64,000 bases of DNA from Roseiarcus sp963730555 (GTDB lineage Bacteria > Pseudomonadota > Alphaproteobacteria > Rhizobiales > Beijerinckiaceae): positions 11,104-75,103 of the forward strand of contig CAVSSS010000003.1 in assembly GCA_963730555.1 (NCBI GenBank), written 5' to 3'. A model generated the notes under the pieces. The model did no database searches, was not told the DNA's origin, and saw only the letters and a list, made by a program, of their open reading frames with translations. This document shows positions 45,797 through 54,306 of the stretch, in pieces (within the stretch, counting starts at the first letter, position 1; each line of letters begins with the position of its first letter). The position numbers and the translations under genes were made by a program.

Positions 45797-46265
45797 ATGA
45801 CAGAACCGTTGATTAATTCAGTCGCTCAAAGACAAGCGCGGGGAGATCCATGGGCGGATCGCAGCCTATCAGGCGCAGATCGCGCAGGCGAAACATGACC
45901 TGGCCCATATCAATGCATCGATCCGGCTGTTTACCGACCCCGAGCATCAACGGGCGCGGTATATGGTCAGCCACGGCTTTTTCAAGAAGGGCGAGATCGC
46001 CGATATCTGCCTGCGCCATCTCGAGATCGATGGCGAGATGTCCACACGGGAACTAGCCGAGCGGGTGATGATCGAGCGCAAGCTGGATGCGACGGACACG
46101 ACGCTCAGAAATTCGGTCGTCTTCAAGGTCGTCCAGTCCCTTCGTCATGCGGCCAGACGCCAGCTGGTTCGCATGGTCGAGAAGCGCAAAGGGATTTGTC
46201 ACTGGGTGGCCGGCGACGCCGTTACGCTGCGCGTCGTTGCCAATAGCCGGACCACGTCCGGCTGA
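45797..46265 (+). pseudogene. IS1595 passenger gene, copy 1, frameshifted
   Basis: Same gene as the intact 155-aa passenger at 61008-61475, but an additional A (TTGATTAATTCAG instead of TTGATTATTCAG) shifts the frame after the fifth codon. The rest of the frame from about 45820 on is unchanged; an internal ATG at 45963 would give a C-terminal 100-residue product. See the copy at 61008 for the protein description. Confidence 0.85.
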
Positions 46266-47184
46266 TTGGAGCGGCGAGCGCATCAAGGATCAACCGATCA
46301 GCCAGCATGCCGTTGCTCTCCCTGCCGTGGTCCTCGAGCCAAGCGGCATGAGCGGCATAGGCGCTGAGATATTTGCCGCTCACCGCGTGATGCTGGCCGC
46401 GGATCATTCGGCGCAGGCGGGAGAAATAGCTTTCGGCGAGATTGGTGTGGACGCCATTCTCGCTATAGGCCTCGGAATGATTGACCCGCTTGAGTTCAAA
46501 GCCGCTTGCCAACAAATCCCAATGGGCCACTTCGTCCGCCGACAGGATCGAACCTGGTTCCACCCGCGCATTGGCAAACTCAACGCCCTCAGCCTCGCGC
46601 AGAAAGCTCCGCGTCAGGGTGCGGCCGCCGCGCTGACGCAGCACAATCACGACCCTTCGCTTGCTGCTACGGTTCTTTAAAAGCCGGCGATCGATACGAT
46701 CCTTCGTGGCGTTGGTGGGACGGACATGACCACCAAAATAGGCGCCGTCGATCTCAACCTCGCCAGCAAGCCGTGCCTCGGCGGTTTCATGCGCCATAGC
46801 CTCGCGCAGCTTGTGCATCAAGATGAAGGCGGTCTTGTACTGGACATCGAGATCGCGACTGAACTGCACCGCCGACAAGCCCTTCGAGGCGTTTACGAAC
46901 AGACAGATCGCGCCGAGAAGGTCAACGAAGGAGAGCTTGTGCGAGGCGAAGATTGTGCCGGAGGTGGCGCTGAACTGATGGTGGCACGCCGCGCATTTGA
47001 ACCGACGGCGCGCCTTCAGATCATAGGCCTCGAGGCAGCCGCATCTTGGGCAGACCGGCGATCCATTCGTCTCAGGCCAGCGCAAGGCGCAAAATCGCCG
47101 ATAGGCCTTCTGCTCGCCGCCGGCATAAATTGACCTGACCGAAAGCGTACGCGCTGCCGCTGATAGGAGGAAATGCTGCGCCAT
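46222..47184 (-). CDS. IS1595-family transposase (ISXO2-like), copy 1
   Basis: 320-aa transposase. N-terminal zinc-binding domain CPRCGCLEAYDLKARRRFKCAACHHQFS (four cysteines, residues ~45-70), then the ISXO2-like DDE domain: EIDGAYFGG (first Asp), SADEVAHWDL (second), and NLAESYFSRLRRMIRGQHH, where the third acidic/polar residue and Lys/Arg lie. Intact. Its 3' end overlaps the convergent passenger gene by 44 nt. Identical in deduced protein to the copy at 61432-62394. Confidence 0.93.
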   Translation of the reverse strand: MAQHFLLSAAARTLSVRSIYAGGEQKAYRRFCALRWPETNGSPVCPRCGCLEAYDLKARRRFKCAACHHQFSATSGTIFASHKLSFVDLLGAICLFVNASKGLSAVQFSRDLDVQYKTAFILMHKLREAMAHETAEARLAGEVEIDGAYFGGHVRPTNATKDRIDRRLLKNRSSKRRVVIVLRQRGGRTLTRSFLREAEGVEFANARVEPGSILSADEVAHWDLLASGFELKRVNHSEAYSENGVHTNLAESYFSRLRRMIRGQHHAVSGKYLSAYAAHAAWLEDHGRESNGMLADRLILDALAAPISRTWSGYWQRRAA

Positions 47185-47563
47185 TTGCTCTTGGCTCGTG
47201 AATCAATGTTCACTATATGTTCTCAATGCCAAAAAGGCAATATTGCGCTTCCACATCAGGCTTCCATGAAGCGAATTGGTGCATTTGCTGCCTAAGACCG
47301 AACTGCTCAATGAGACGATCTTCTACGATCTCGATCACGCCCGATCGGCGCTGGCGCGATGGACCGCTGCATACAATCAGAAGCGCCCCCACTCAGCCCT
47401 CGGTTATCTCACCCCCGCGGCCTTCGCGGGAACCTTCACCGCAACGGGCGATCGGCTGCGCAACCCCGACCAGCTCCGCCGATCGCCCGTTGCACCCCCG
47501 GCGCTCATGCGCCAATCTCAACCCGCGACTCTAGCCCCGGCTGGATGAACTTCGGGGGTCACA

Positions 47564-47757
47564 GCACGAAGAATACCGTCTCCAAGCTGGCGACTGGATT
47601 GCCGCCAGCGTTGGCGGGCCTTTTGGAAGGCCTGCCTAGCGACGGATGGACCGCGGGTGAACGAGATAAATTCGTCACCACATTCAAGGCCGTTCTTGAT
47701 TACGTCATTCCCGTCGTGAAGGCGGGATCAACAACGCAAAACGACGATCAAGATTGA
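47564..47757 (+). pseudogene. DUF5343-like gene, 3' part
   Basis: Open frame after the right end of the IS3-family element: STKNTVSKLATGLPPALAGLLEGLPSDGW, then ERDKFVTTFKAVLDYVIPVVKAG to the stop at 47755. This continues the protein begun at 44307, since such proteins end with a C-terminal helical domain of this kind. It has no own start or ribosome site, confirming that one gene was split by insertion. Confidence 0.6.
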
Positions 47758-48145
47758 TCGCCGTATGCCAGAGCTAGCCCCGGCAGTTTCGGGGATGTAG
47801 AGCCCGTCGACGCGACCCTTCGCCAAGGCGCGTAGTTCGGGTGCAGAAGCGGCCCTCTTGGTTTGAGACTAGAGCAGTCACGGCCGACCAATCCATTGGC
47901 ACCGGTGCGGCGGTCGTGACTGTGCTCTTATGTAGGGAACTTCCTAAAAAATGTCCAATTCTCAACCGACATTGATCGACCGCAACCCTAGTGCGTGGGT
48001 ACGGCAACTCTAGTATCGCCCAAACAAGCCGCGCCCCTCGACTTCCGTTTCCCTTTAGGATAAGAGCCGCGCCTCAACTCAAAACAGCGCGCCGAAGCGC
48101 TCGCCGAGACCTCCGCGTCCCGGCGTCACGGCAGGAGTTATCACA
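47758..48145. other. Region between the IS nest and rplS
   Basis: 388 bp with no gene supported. In related genomes rplS often follows trmD; no trmD end is visible here, so the rplS transcript probably starts in this interval. AGGAGTT at 48132-48139 is the rplS ribosome site. Confidence 0.4.
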
Positions 48146-48538
48146 GTGAACGTTATCCAGCAGATCGAGGCCGAGCATGCGGCCCAATTGCCCGGCGCCA
48201 AGATGCCGGCGTTCCAGCCAGGCGATACGGTCGTCGTCAACGTGAAGGTCGCCGAAGGCGAACGCACGCGCGTTCAGGCCTATGAGGGCGTGTGCATCGC
48301 GCGCAGCGGCCACGGCCTCAACGAGAACTTCACGGTGCGGAAGATCTCCTATGGCGAGGGCGTCGAGCGCGTTTTTCCGGTCTATTCGCCGCTGATCGAC
48401 TCGGTCAAAGTCGTCCGTCGGGGCAAGGTCAGGCGCGCCAAGCTCTATTATCTGCGCGATCGGCGCGGCAAGTCGGCCCGCATCGCCGAGCGGGTGGAGA
48501 CCCCCAGCGCCAAGGCCGCGGCCGCCGCCAAGGAATAG
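48146..48538 (+). CDS. rplS: 50S ribosomal protein L19
   Basis: 130-aa ribosomal protein L19, located at the 30S-50S interface. Family signature seen: FQPGDTVVVNVKVAEGERTRVQAYEGVCIAR, NFTVRKISYGEGVERVFPVYSPLID, and VKVVRRGKVRRAKLYYLRDRRGKSARI, followed by an Ala-rich tail. GTG start with AGGAG about 7 nt upstream. A rho-independent terminator lies 32 nt after the stop, so it ends its transcript. No trmD-rimM-rpsP genes precede it; an IS nest does. Confidence 0.97.
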   Translation: MNVIQQIEAEHAAQLPGAKMPAFQPGDTVVVNVKVAEGERTRVQAYEGVCIARSGHGLNENFTVRKISYGEGVERVFPVYSPLIDSVKVVRRGKVRRAKLYYLRDRRGKSARIAERVETPSAKAAAAAKE

Positions 48539-48569
48539 ACTGGACACGAATCTCGTTTCGCGAGCAAGC

Positions 48570-48599
48570 AAGGCCGGCGGCGATCCCGCCGGCCTTTTT
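48570..48599 (+). terminator. Rho-independent terminator after rplS
   Basis: Perfect 11-bp stem AAGGCCGGCGG/CCGCCGGCCTT with a 5-nt loop (CGATC), running into a T tract. Located 31 nt after the rplS stop and 15 nt before the priA start. Confidence 0.9.
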
Positions 48600-48613
48600 G
48601 TCTCTTGCTCCCC

Positions 48614-50866
48614 ATGACGAACGAACGACCGGAACTCGACCTCGGCGGCGCCTCATCGGACGTCGTCGACGTGCTGGCGCCGGTTGCGGTCGACACCGCT
48701 TACAGTTACCGCGCGCCTTCTCACCTCAAGCTCGAACCCGGCGCCTTCGTGCGCATGCCGCTCGGCGCCCGCGTCGCGACCGGCGTCGTGTGGGCAGCGC
48801 GTTCAGCCGGCGGCGACAACCTCAAACCCATCGCCGAGGTTCTCGACTGGCCGCCGCTCCGCACCGCGCTGCGCGACTTCATCGACTGGACGGCCCGCTG
48901 GACGTTGGCGCCGCGCGGCATGCTGCTGCGCATGACGATCCGCGCCGGCGAAATCGCCGACCCGCCTCCGCCCAAGTTCGGCCTCATCGCGACCGGCAAG
49001 GCGCCCGCGCGTATGACGGAAGCGCGAATGCGCGTCCTCGCAGCGCTCGCGGAGAGCGACGCGCCAAAGCCAAAAGCCGCGCTGGCTGCCCGCGCCGCCT
49101 GTTCGCCCAGCGTCATCGACGGCCTCGTCTCCGACGGCGCGCTTGAGGCGGTCGCGCGCGCGCCGGAGAAAGCCGCGGCGCCGCTCGATCCGGATCTCCG
49201 CTTGAGCCGCCTCAACGCCGACCAGCGCGTTGCGGCCGATGATCTCATCCGCCTCGTCGCCGAGCGCGCATTCTCCGCAACCCTGCTCGAAGGCGTGACC
49301 GGATCAGGCAAAACCGAGGTTTATTTCGAGGCCGTCGCCGAGGCGCTGCGACAGAAGCGCCAGGCGCTTGTGCTCCTGCCGGAGATTGCGCTGACCGCGC
49401 AGTTCCTCGACCGCTTCGCCTCTCGCTTCGGCGCACGGCCCGCCGAATGGCACTCCGGCTTGACCGAGCGCCAGCGCGAACGCGTCTGGACGTCGGTCGC
49501 GAGCGGCGAGGCGCGCGTGATTGTTGGCGCGCGCTCGGCGCTCTTTCTGCCGTTCGCCGACCTCGGACTCATCGTCGTCGACGAGGAGCACGAGGGCGCC
49601 TACAAGCAGGAGGAGGGCGTCATCTACAACGCGCGCGACATGGCGGTGGTGCGCGCGCGTTTCGAGAAGGCGCCGATCGTGCTCGCCTCCGCGACGCCGG
49701 CGATCGAGACCCGCTTCAACGCCGAAAGCGGACGCTACCGCTGGCTCCGGCTTCCCTGTCGCTTCGGCCTCGCCCGCCTGCCTGACATCGCCTCAGTCGA
49801 CCTTAAGCGCGAAGGTCCGCCACGCGGGCGATGGCTGTCGCCGCGCGCCATCGCCTGCGTCGAGGAGGCAAGGGGCCGCGGCGAGCAAGCGATGCTGTTC
49901 TTGAACCGCCGCGGCTATGCGCCGCTGACACTGTGCAGGAATTGCGGCCATCGCTTCGAATGCCCCAATTGCTCGGCGTGGCTGGTCGAGCACCGTTTTC
50001 GCAGCGTCCTCGTTTGCCATCATTGCGGCCATGTCGAGAGCCGGCCGCAACTGTGCCCGCAATGCCATGAGGCCGACGCGCTCACTGCCTGCGGACCAGG
50101 CGTCGAGCGTCTCGCCGAGGAGGCGGAGGCCCTCTTCCCCGACATTCGCACGCTCGTGCTGTCATCCGATACGCCGGGTGGGATCGAGACTTTGCGCGGC
50201 CAGCTCGACGCCGCGGCGCGCGGCGCCTATGACCTCATCATCGGCACGCAGCTCGTCGCCAAGGGGCATAACTTCCCGCTTCTGACTTTTGTCTGCGTCG
50301 TCGATGCCGACGTCGGCCTCGCCAACGCCGATCCACGCGCGGCCGAGCGCACGTTCCAGCTTCTCCGCCAGGCGACCGGGCGGGCAGGGCGCGGCGACAG
50401 GCCGGGGCGCGCTTTGTTGCAGACCTGGCAGCCGGAGCATCCGATCATCGCGGCGCTCATGTCCGGCGACGCCGAGCGCTTCTATCGGGAAGAGACGGAG
50501 CAGCGGCGCCTTGGCGCCTTGCCGCCATTCGGGCGCCTCGCGGCGATCATCGTCTCGGCCGAAGATCGCGGCGCGGCGGAAGCGCACGCGCGCATGCTGG
50601 CGCGCGCCGCCCATAACCTGCCCGGGACCAAGACCTGGCGCGTCGCGCCGCTCGGCGGCCAGCCGCAAGAGAATGAGATCATCCTGCTCGGTCCGGCCGA
50701 GGCGCCCATCGCAGTCCTGCGCAAGCGCCATCGCTTCCGCCTCGCCGCCAAGGTGCCCCGCTCGGCCGATCTGCAAGGCTTCCTGCGCGCCATGCTGGCC
50801 GCCGCGCCCGAGCCGCGCGGCGGAGTGAAGGTTGCGATCGACGTCGACCCGCAGAGCTTTCTTTAG
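48614..50866 (+). CDS. priA: Primosomal protein N', replication restart helicase
   Basis: PriA reloads the replisome at collapsed forks; superfamily 2 helicase with 3'-5' polarity. N-terminal DNA-binding domain VDVLAPVAVDTAYSYRAPSHLKLEPGAFVRMPLGAR; Walker A GVTGSGKTEVYFEAV (about residue 226); DEEH box VVDEEHEGAYKQEE; ASATPAIET; zinc-binding cysteine region CRNCGHRFECPNCSAWLVEHR...CHHCGH...CPQCHE; and QATGRAGRGDRPG (motif VI). At 750 aa it is full length. ATG at 48614 is preferred to a TTG at 48605. Terminator between rplS and priA suggests its own promoter or read-through. Confidence 0.96.
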   Translation: MTNERPELDLGGASSDVVDVLAPVAVDTAYSYRAPSHLKLEPGAFVRMPLGARVATGVVWAARSAGGDNLKPIAEVLDWPPLRTALRDFIDWTARWTLAPRGMLLRMTIRAGEIADPPPPKFGLIATGKAPARMTEARMRVLAALAESDAPKPKAALAARAACSPSVIDGLVSDGALEAVARAPEKAAAPLDPDLRLSRLNADQRVAADDLIRLVAERAFSATLLEGVTGSGKTEVYFEAVAEALRQKRQALVLLPEIALTAQFLDRFASRFGARPAEWHSGLTERQRERVWTSVASGEARVIVGARSALFLPFADLGLIVVDEEHEGAYKQEEGVIYNARDMAVVRARFEKAPIVLASATPAIETRFNAESGRYRWLRLPCRFGLARLPDIASVDLKREGPPRGRWLSPRAIACVEEARGRGEQAMLFLNRRGYAPLTLCRNCGHRFECPNCSAWLVEHRFRSVLVCHHCGHVESRPQLCPQCHEADALTACGPGVERLAEEAEALFPDIRTLVLSSDTPGGIETLRGQLDAAARGAYDLIIGTQLVAKGHNFPLLTFVCVVDADVGLANADPRAAERTFQLLRQATGRAGRGDRPGRALLQTWQPEHPIIAALMSGDAERFYREETEQRRLGALPPFGRLAAIIVSAEDRGAAEAHARMLARAAHNLPGTKTWRVAPLGGQPQENEIILLGPAEAPIAVLRKRHRFRLAAKVPRSADLQGFLRAMLAAAPEPRGGVKVAIDVDPQSFL

Positions 50867-50886
50867 GCGATGCTCCTCGGCCTCTT

Positions 50887-50992
50887 GTCATTCCCGGCTG
50901 ACCGAAGGTCTGACGGGAATCCAGGGTTCCAGGGAAGCCTGGATGGCGCTCCTGGATTCCCGATCGACCGCTTTGTGGCCGCCGGGAATGAC
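50887..50992. repeat. Nested palindromic intergenic repeat
   Basis: Outer arms GTCATTCCCGG (50887-50897) and CCGGGAATGAC (50982-50992), inner arms GGGAATCCAGG (50915-50925) and CCTGGATTCCC (50951-50961). This GGGAATCCAGG/TCATTCCCGG architecture is a widespread dispersed repeat of proteobacteria. It lies 20 nt after the priA stop and could form a long hairpin in the mRNA. Confidence 0.8.
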
Positions 50993-51034
50993 ACGCGTGT
51001 GTCGCGCTCCCAGCGATCATGATTTCGACCGCGT

Positions 51035-51229
51035 TCACGTCGGCGGAGCGCTTCTCGCTTGTTGCTCTTGCGCCATGAGCCTCGCGCGCTCGGTCTCAGC
51101 GAAGCGCTCCGCGACCTCTCTGGACTCGAAGCTTAGAACGGTCTCGTGGTCATCGATGGTCACGATGACTGCATAAGCGGTCGCCCCCGACGGATCGTTG
51201 CGAGGCGTAATCTCGATGTTGAACGCCAT
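51035..51229 (-). CDS. Small hypothetical protein
   Basis: 64 aa, no family known. The sequence begins AFNIEITPRNDPSGATAYAV and continues with VTIDDHETVLSFESREVAE and a Lys/Arg/Gln-rich helical end. The first part predicts beta-strands, the second a helix, compatible with a small folded cytosolic protein. The composition and lack of stop-codon noise favour a real gene over a shadow; no gene overlaps it on the plus strand. A clear Shine-Dalgarno is not seen before the ATG. Confidence 0.5.
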   Translation of the reverse strand: MAFNIEITPRNDPSGATAYAVIVTIDDHETVLSFESREVAERFAETERARLMAQEQQARSAPPT

Positions 51230-51435
51230 GGCCCATGTCCCGCGCTTGTCCGTAACGTAGTACCAACATCGGCGGAGAATGAGGCGCGTCGGTAATTCAC
51301 GACCACCTTTTCGGAGCCGCTTGGGAGCGCCTCAGAACGAGGGCGCGGGAATGAGACCGAACGCGCAAAAAGTTGCGCGAAAGAGCAGTTAAGCGCTTGA
51401 AATCATTCGCGCGCGTAACTCATGCGCGGACGGGC

Positions 51436-52824
51436 TTACGGGATCTCCATGCCGTCCTCGAAGCGCGCATGGGCCGAGCGCATGGTCACCAGTTCCTCGG
51501 CGGCGCTCGGATGCACGGCGATGGTCGCGTCGAAGTCCTGCTTGGTCGCGCCCATGGTCATCGCGACGGCGACAAGCTGGATCATCTCGGCCGCGTCGTC
51601 TCCGAGAATATGCGCCCCGACGATGCGCTGCGTCGAGCCGTCGACGACGAGCTTCATGATCGTGCGCTCGGGGCCGCCGGACACCGTCGCCCTTAGCGGC
51701 CGGAAGTCCGTCTTGTAGATGTCGACCTTCGGGAACCGGTCCAAGGCGTCCTTTTCCGTCAGTCCGACGGCGGCCAATTCGGGCGTGCCGAACACAGTGC
51801 TTCCGATCGTGTCGTAGCGGATCGCGGCTGCGCCCGGTCCGAACAGCCAGTCGGCCAGCACGTGGCCCTCGCGAATGGCGACCGGGGTGAGGTCGACCCG
51901 GTGCGTGGCGTCGCCAATGGCGTGGATCGAGGGCACGTTGCTGGTCAAATTCTCATCGACCTTCACCGCACCATGCGCGGGGCTGAGGTCGACGCCGGCC
52001 GCCTCGAGGCCAAGGCCTTGGGTGTTGGGGTTGCGGCCGGTCGCGAACAAAGCCTGGTCGACTTCGATGACCGCGTCGTCGGACAGGGTTACGCGCAATG
52101 TCCCGTCGGGCCTCCTTTCGATCGCGGTCGGCAGGCAGCCAAACCGGTGCACGACGCCGGCCTTCGCCATTGCGTCGCGCATCCCATTGCGCATGTCGTC
52201 GTCGAAGCCGCGCAAAAGATTGGGGCCGCGCATGGCCATCGTGACCTCGGAGCCCAGGCGCTCAAACAACGAAGCGAACTCGACCGCTATATAGCCGCCG
52301 CCGACCACGAGAAGGCGGCGCGGAAAGACAGGCAGGTCGAAGATCTCGTTCGAGGTGATCGCGTGCTCCATTCCCTTGACGCCTGTGGGCGTCACCGGAC
52401 GCGAGCCGCAGGCGATCAGGATATGGCGGGCGGTGATCTCGCGTCCGTCAGCAAGCCGGACCCGGTGGGGGTCGACGACGGTCGCTCGCTGCTCGATAAG
52501 CTTGGCGCCGGACCGCGCCAAATTTTGGCGATACGCGTCGGAGAGCCGGCTGATCTCCTTGTCCTTGGCCGCGACCAGGGTCGGCCAGTCGAATGTCGGC
52601 TGGCCAACGTTCCAGCCGAACCCCGCGGCGTCGCGAAAGTCATCGGCGAAGCGGCTGGCGTAGACATAGAGCTTCTTCGGCACACAGCCGCGGATGACGC
52701 AGGTCCCGCCGACGCGGCTTTCCTCGGCCACCAGCGTTGTCGCGCCGTGACCGGCGGCGATGCGCGCCGCGCGCACGCCGCCCGACCCTGCGCCAATCAC
52801 GAAGAAATCGACGTCGAACGCCAT
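51436..52824 (-). CDS. gor: Glutathione-disulfide reductase
   Basis: 462-aa FAD/NADPH-dependent class I pyridine nucleotide-disulfide oxidoreductase regenerating reduced glutathione in the cytosol. FAD motif FFVIGAGSGGVRAARIAAG; redox-active disulfide GGTCVIRGCVPKKLY (residues ~39-53; the C-V-I-R-G-C form is usual for alphaproteobacterial Gor); NADPH fold VVGGGYIAVEFASLFERLG; IGDATHRVDLTPVAI; and the C-terminal dimer-contact AVHPSAAEELVT with the catalytic His/Glu pair. Third gene of an rpiA-DUF2059-gor run on the minus strand, an order common in Hyphomicrobiales. Confidence 0.95.
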   Translation of the reverse strand: MAFDVDFFVIGAGSGGVRAARIAAGHGATTLVAEESRVGGTCVIRGCVPKKLYVYASRFADDFRDAAGFGWNVGQPTFDWPTLVAAKDKEISRLSDAYRQNLARSGAKLIEQRATVVDPHRVRLADGREITARHILIACGSRPVTPTGVKGMEHAITSNEIFDLPVFPRRLLVVGGGYIAVEFASLFERLGSEVTMAMRGPNLLRGFDDDMRNGMRDAMAKAGVVHRFGCLPTAIERRPDGTLRVTLSDDAVIEVDQALFATGRNPNTQGLGLEAAGVDLSPAHGAVKVDENLTSNVPSIHAIGDATHRVDLTPVAIREGHVLADWLFGPGAAAIRYDTIGSTVFGTPELAAVGLTEKDALDRFPKVDIYKTDFRPLRATVSGGPERTIMKLVVDGSTQRIVGAHILGDDAAEMIQLVAVAMTMGATKQDFDATIAVHPSAAEELVTMRSAHARFEDGMEIP

Positions 52825-52868
52825 CGTTCAGCCCCTATGGCCCCCAGCCCGGGATGGAACGCGCCTGG

Positions 52869-53432
52869 CTAGAAATCGACGCCCTTCTTCTTCATTTCCG
52901 CGCGGGCGCGCTCAAGGATGTCGGTCGACAGCTTTTCGCGCCAGGCTCCGGTGACGTCGGCAAGGTTCTGAAGAAAGACCGGAGTCACCTGAACATATTT
53001 CTGGCCCGCGGGACTTTCAAAGAAGGCCGCGACCTGGGTGATGTCTTGCTCGGACATTTGCGAAGCGAGCAGGGTCTCCGCCTTAATGTAGGTCTGCCTC
53101 GCGGTCTGATCGAATTCGGGTTGGATCGCCTTCAGGGTTACGCGCAGCGAATCCCTGATCTCCGGCCGCGTACGGGTGACGTTGGTTTCGAGCTCCGCCA
53201 TCATGCTGGGAACGACGATCGCGATCGACTGCTTAAGGCCGATGGTGTTGAGGATCTTGTCAGCGGCGGCGATGGCCGCAGGCGACGGCGCCGCGGGTGC
53301 GGCGGGCGTCGCTGCGGGGGCCGCGGGAGCCGCGGGCTGCATTGTCTCGGCCGCCTGGGCCGACACGCTCAAGGCGGCGAACAAGAACAAAGCGAGACGG
53401 CCGTGGGCGATTCCGACGCGGGCGGGCATCAA
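52869..53432 (-). CDS. DUF2059-domain periplasmic protein
   Basis: 187-aa exported protein. Signal peptide at the start (RLALFLFAALSVSAQA). A low-complexity Ala/Pro linker follows (AAPAAPAATPAAPAAPS), then the DUF2059 helical domain: ADKILNTIGLKQSIAIVVPSMMAE, SEQDITQVAAFFESPAGQKYVQVTPVF. The family role is unknown; it sits between rpiA and gor in many Hyphomicrobiales, so a stress link is possible but unproven. It lies 28 nt downstream of rpiA and 44 nt upstream of gor. Confidence 0.85.
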   Translation of the reverse strand: MMPARVGIAHGRLALFLFAALSVSAQAAETMQPAAPAAPAATPAAPAAPSPAAIAAADKILNTIGLKQSIAIVVPSMMAELETNVTRTRPEIRDSLRVTLKAIQPEFDQTARQTYIKAETLLASQMSEQDITQVAAFFESPAGQKYVQVTPVFLQNLADVTGAWREKLSTDILERARAEMKKKGVDF

Positions 53433-53460
53433 TCACTCCTGGGCATGCGAGCTTCGATTT

Positions 53461-54168
53461 TCAGTTGGGGTCGCCAAGGACTTCGACGCCATCGGCGCCG
53501 GCGATGATCGCCACGCGCGCAAGGCCGATGAACAGCCCGTGTTCGACGACGCCGGGGATCGGCGACAGGATTCGGCTCAACGCTTCGGGCTCGGCGATCG
53601 ACCCGAGCGAACAGTCAAGAATATAGTGCCCGCCGTCGGTGACGAAGGGCGAGGATTCGCCGCGCAAACGGATCGGCCCGGCCAGCCCGAGCTCAGCGAA
53701 GGCGCGTTCGATATGGCGCCTCGTCGACGCGAGGCCGAACGGGACGACCTCGATCGGCAATGGAAAGGCGCCGAGGCGCCGCACGAGCTTGGTCGAGTCG
53801 GCGATGACCGCCATCCGCTTCGAAGCCGAGGCGACGATTTTTTCGCGCAAGAGCGCCCCGCCGCCGCCCTTGATCAGCCTGAGCTTGGGATCGACTTCGT
53901 CGGCCCCGTCGACCGTGAGATCGAGCTCCGGAATTTCGTCGAGCGTCCCGAGCGGAATGCCGAGCCCCTTCGCCTGTGCGGCCGTCGCCTCCGAGGTCGC
54001 AACACAACGCACGTCGAGACCTGCTTTGACCCGTTCGCCCATGAGATCGACGAAGTGGCGCGCGGTCGAGCCGCTGCCGAGCCCGAGCTTCATCCCGGGC
54101 CTCACCAATTGGAGCGCGCGCTCGGCCGCCTCACGCTTTCGTTGGTCCCTGTCCTGCGTCGCGGCCAT
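53461..54168 (-). CDS. rpiA: Ribose-5-phosphate isomerase A
   Basis: 235-aa enzyme interconverting ribose 5-phosphate and ribulose 5-phosphate in the pentose phosphate pathway. Signature seen: GMKLGLGSGSTARHFVDLM, then VATSEATAAQAKGLGIPL, the catalytic DLTVDGADEVDPKLRLIKGGGGALLREKI, and C-terminal FVTDGGHYILDCSLG. The start at 54168 (AATQDRDQRKREAAERAL) fits the family length; the open frame extends further upstream without support. First gene of the rpiA-DUF2059-gor cluster. Confidence 0.95.
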   Translation of the reverse strand: MAATQDRDQRKREAAERALQLVRPGMKLGLGSGSTARHFVDLMGERVKAGLDVRCVATSEATAAQAKGLGIPLGTLDEIPELDLTVDGADEVDPKLRLIKGGGGALLREKIVASASKRMAVIADSTKLVRRLGAFPLPIEVVPFGLASTRRHIERAFAELGLAGPIRLRGESSPFVTDGGHYILDCSLGSIAEPEALSRILSPIPGVVEHGLFIGLARVAIIAGADGVEVLGDPN

Positions 54169-54306
54169 CGCGCTCACTCGTTCTCGTTCGCTCGACGCCG
54201 CCAGGCGGTCTCGCGCGGAAAGCCGCGCGGACGTCAGGGAAAAATTCGCTTTACCGGCTAGTGCGAACGAAGGCAAATCCCTTAAGCCTGGGGTTCCGCC
54301 TCAACT

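Larger units (their letters stand above)
45729..47300. mobile_element. IS1595-family insertion sequence, copy 1
   Basis: 1572 bp with perfect 23-bp terminal inverted repeats beginning CGGTCTTAGGCAGC, flanked by the 8-bp direct repeat AACTGCTC (45721-45728 and 47301-47308). Contains a minus-strand ISXO2-like transposase and a plus-strand passenger gene. Nearly identical to the copy at 60940-62510; I see an extra A near 45815, T/C near 45747 and G/A near 47210. Confidence 0.95.
45042..47548 (+). pseudogene. IS3-family transposase OrfB, interrupted by IS1595
   Basis: rve/DDE integrase-like catalytic part. First segment (to 45728): LTPAAKREAVARLVSACEMSERRA, RRFGYRRLHILLRGEG, WSVDFVHDQLSSGRRFRILNV (first Asp), ISDHGTEFTSNAMLAWA (second Asp), and PMQNGICEAFNGRMRDELL. 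The IS1595 element enters directly after the codons for Glu-Leu-Leu. The sequence resumes at 47301 with NETIFYDLDHARSALARWTAAYNQKRPHSALGYLTPAAFAG to the stop at 47546. The catalytic Glu (NGICEAFNGR, in the E-x6 region) is before the break. The element is inactive unless rescued in trans. Confidence 0.9.
44721..47563 (+). mobile_element. IS3-family insertion sequence A, interrupted by IS1595
   Basis: Ends are TGTGACCCCCGA...TCCAG...GCTAGAGT at 44721 and its imperfect inverted copy ending TCGGGGGTCACA at 47563. Without the inner IS1595 element and its target duplication, the element is about 1.26 kb, normal for IS3. Carries orfA and orfB with a slippery A7 between them. It sits in the DUF5343-like gene. 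No clean direct repeat of the target was seen. A ~40-bp end of a related copy is found at 62735-62774. Confidence 0.88.

Noticed and set aside
46506..47133. Plus-strand frames opposite the IS1595 transposase (also at 61716-62343)
   Set aside because: Antisense shadows repeated only because the IS itself is repeated.
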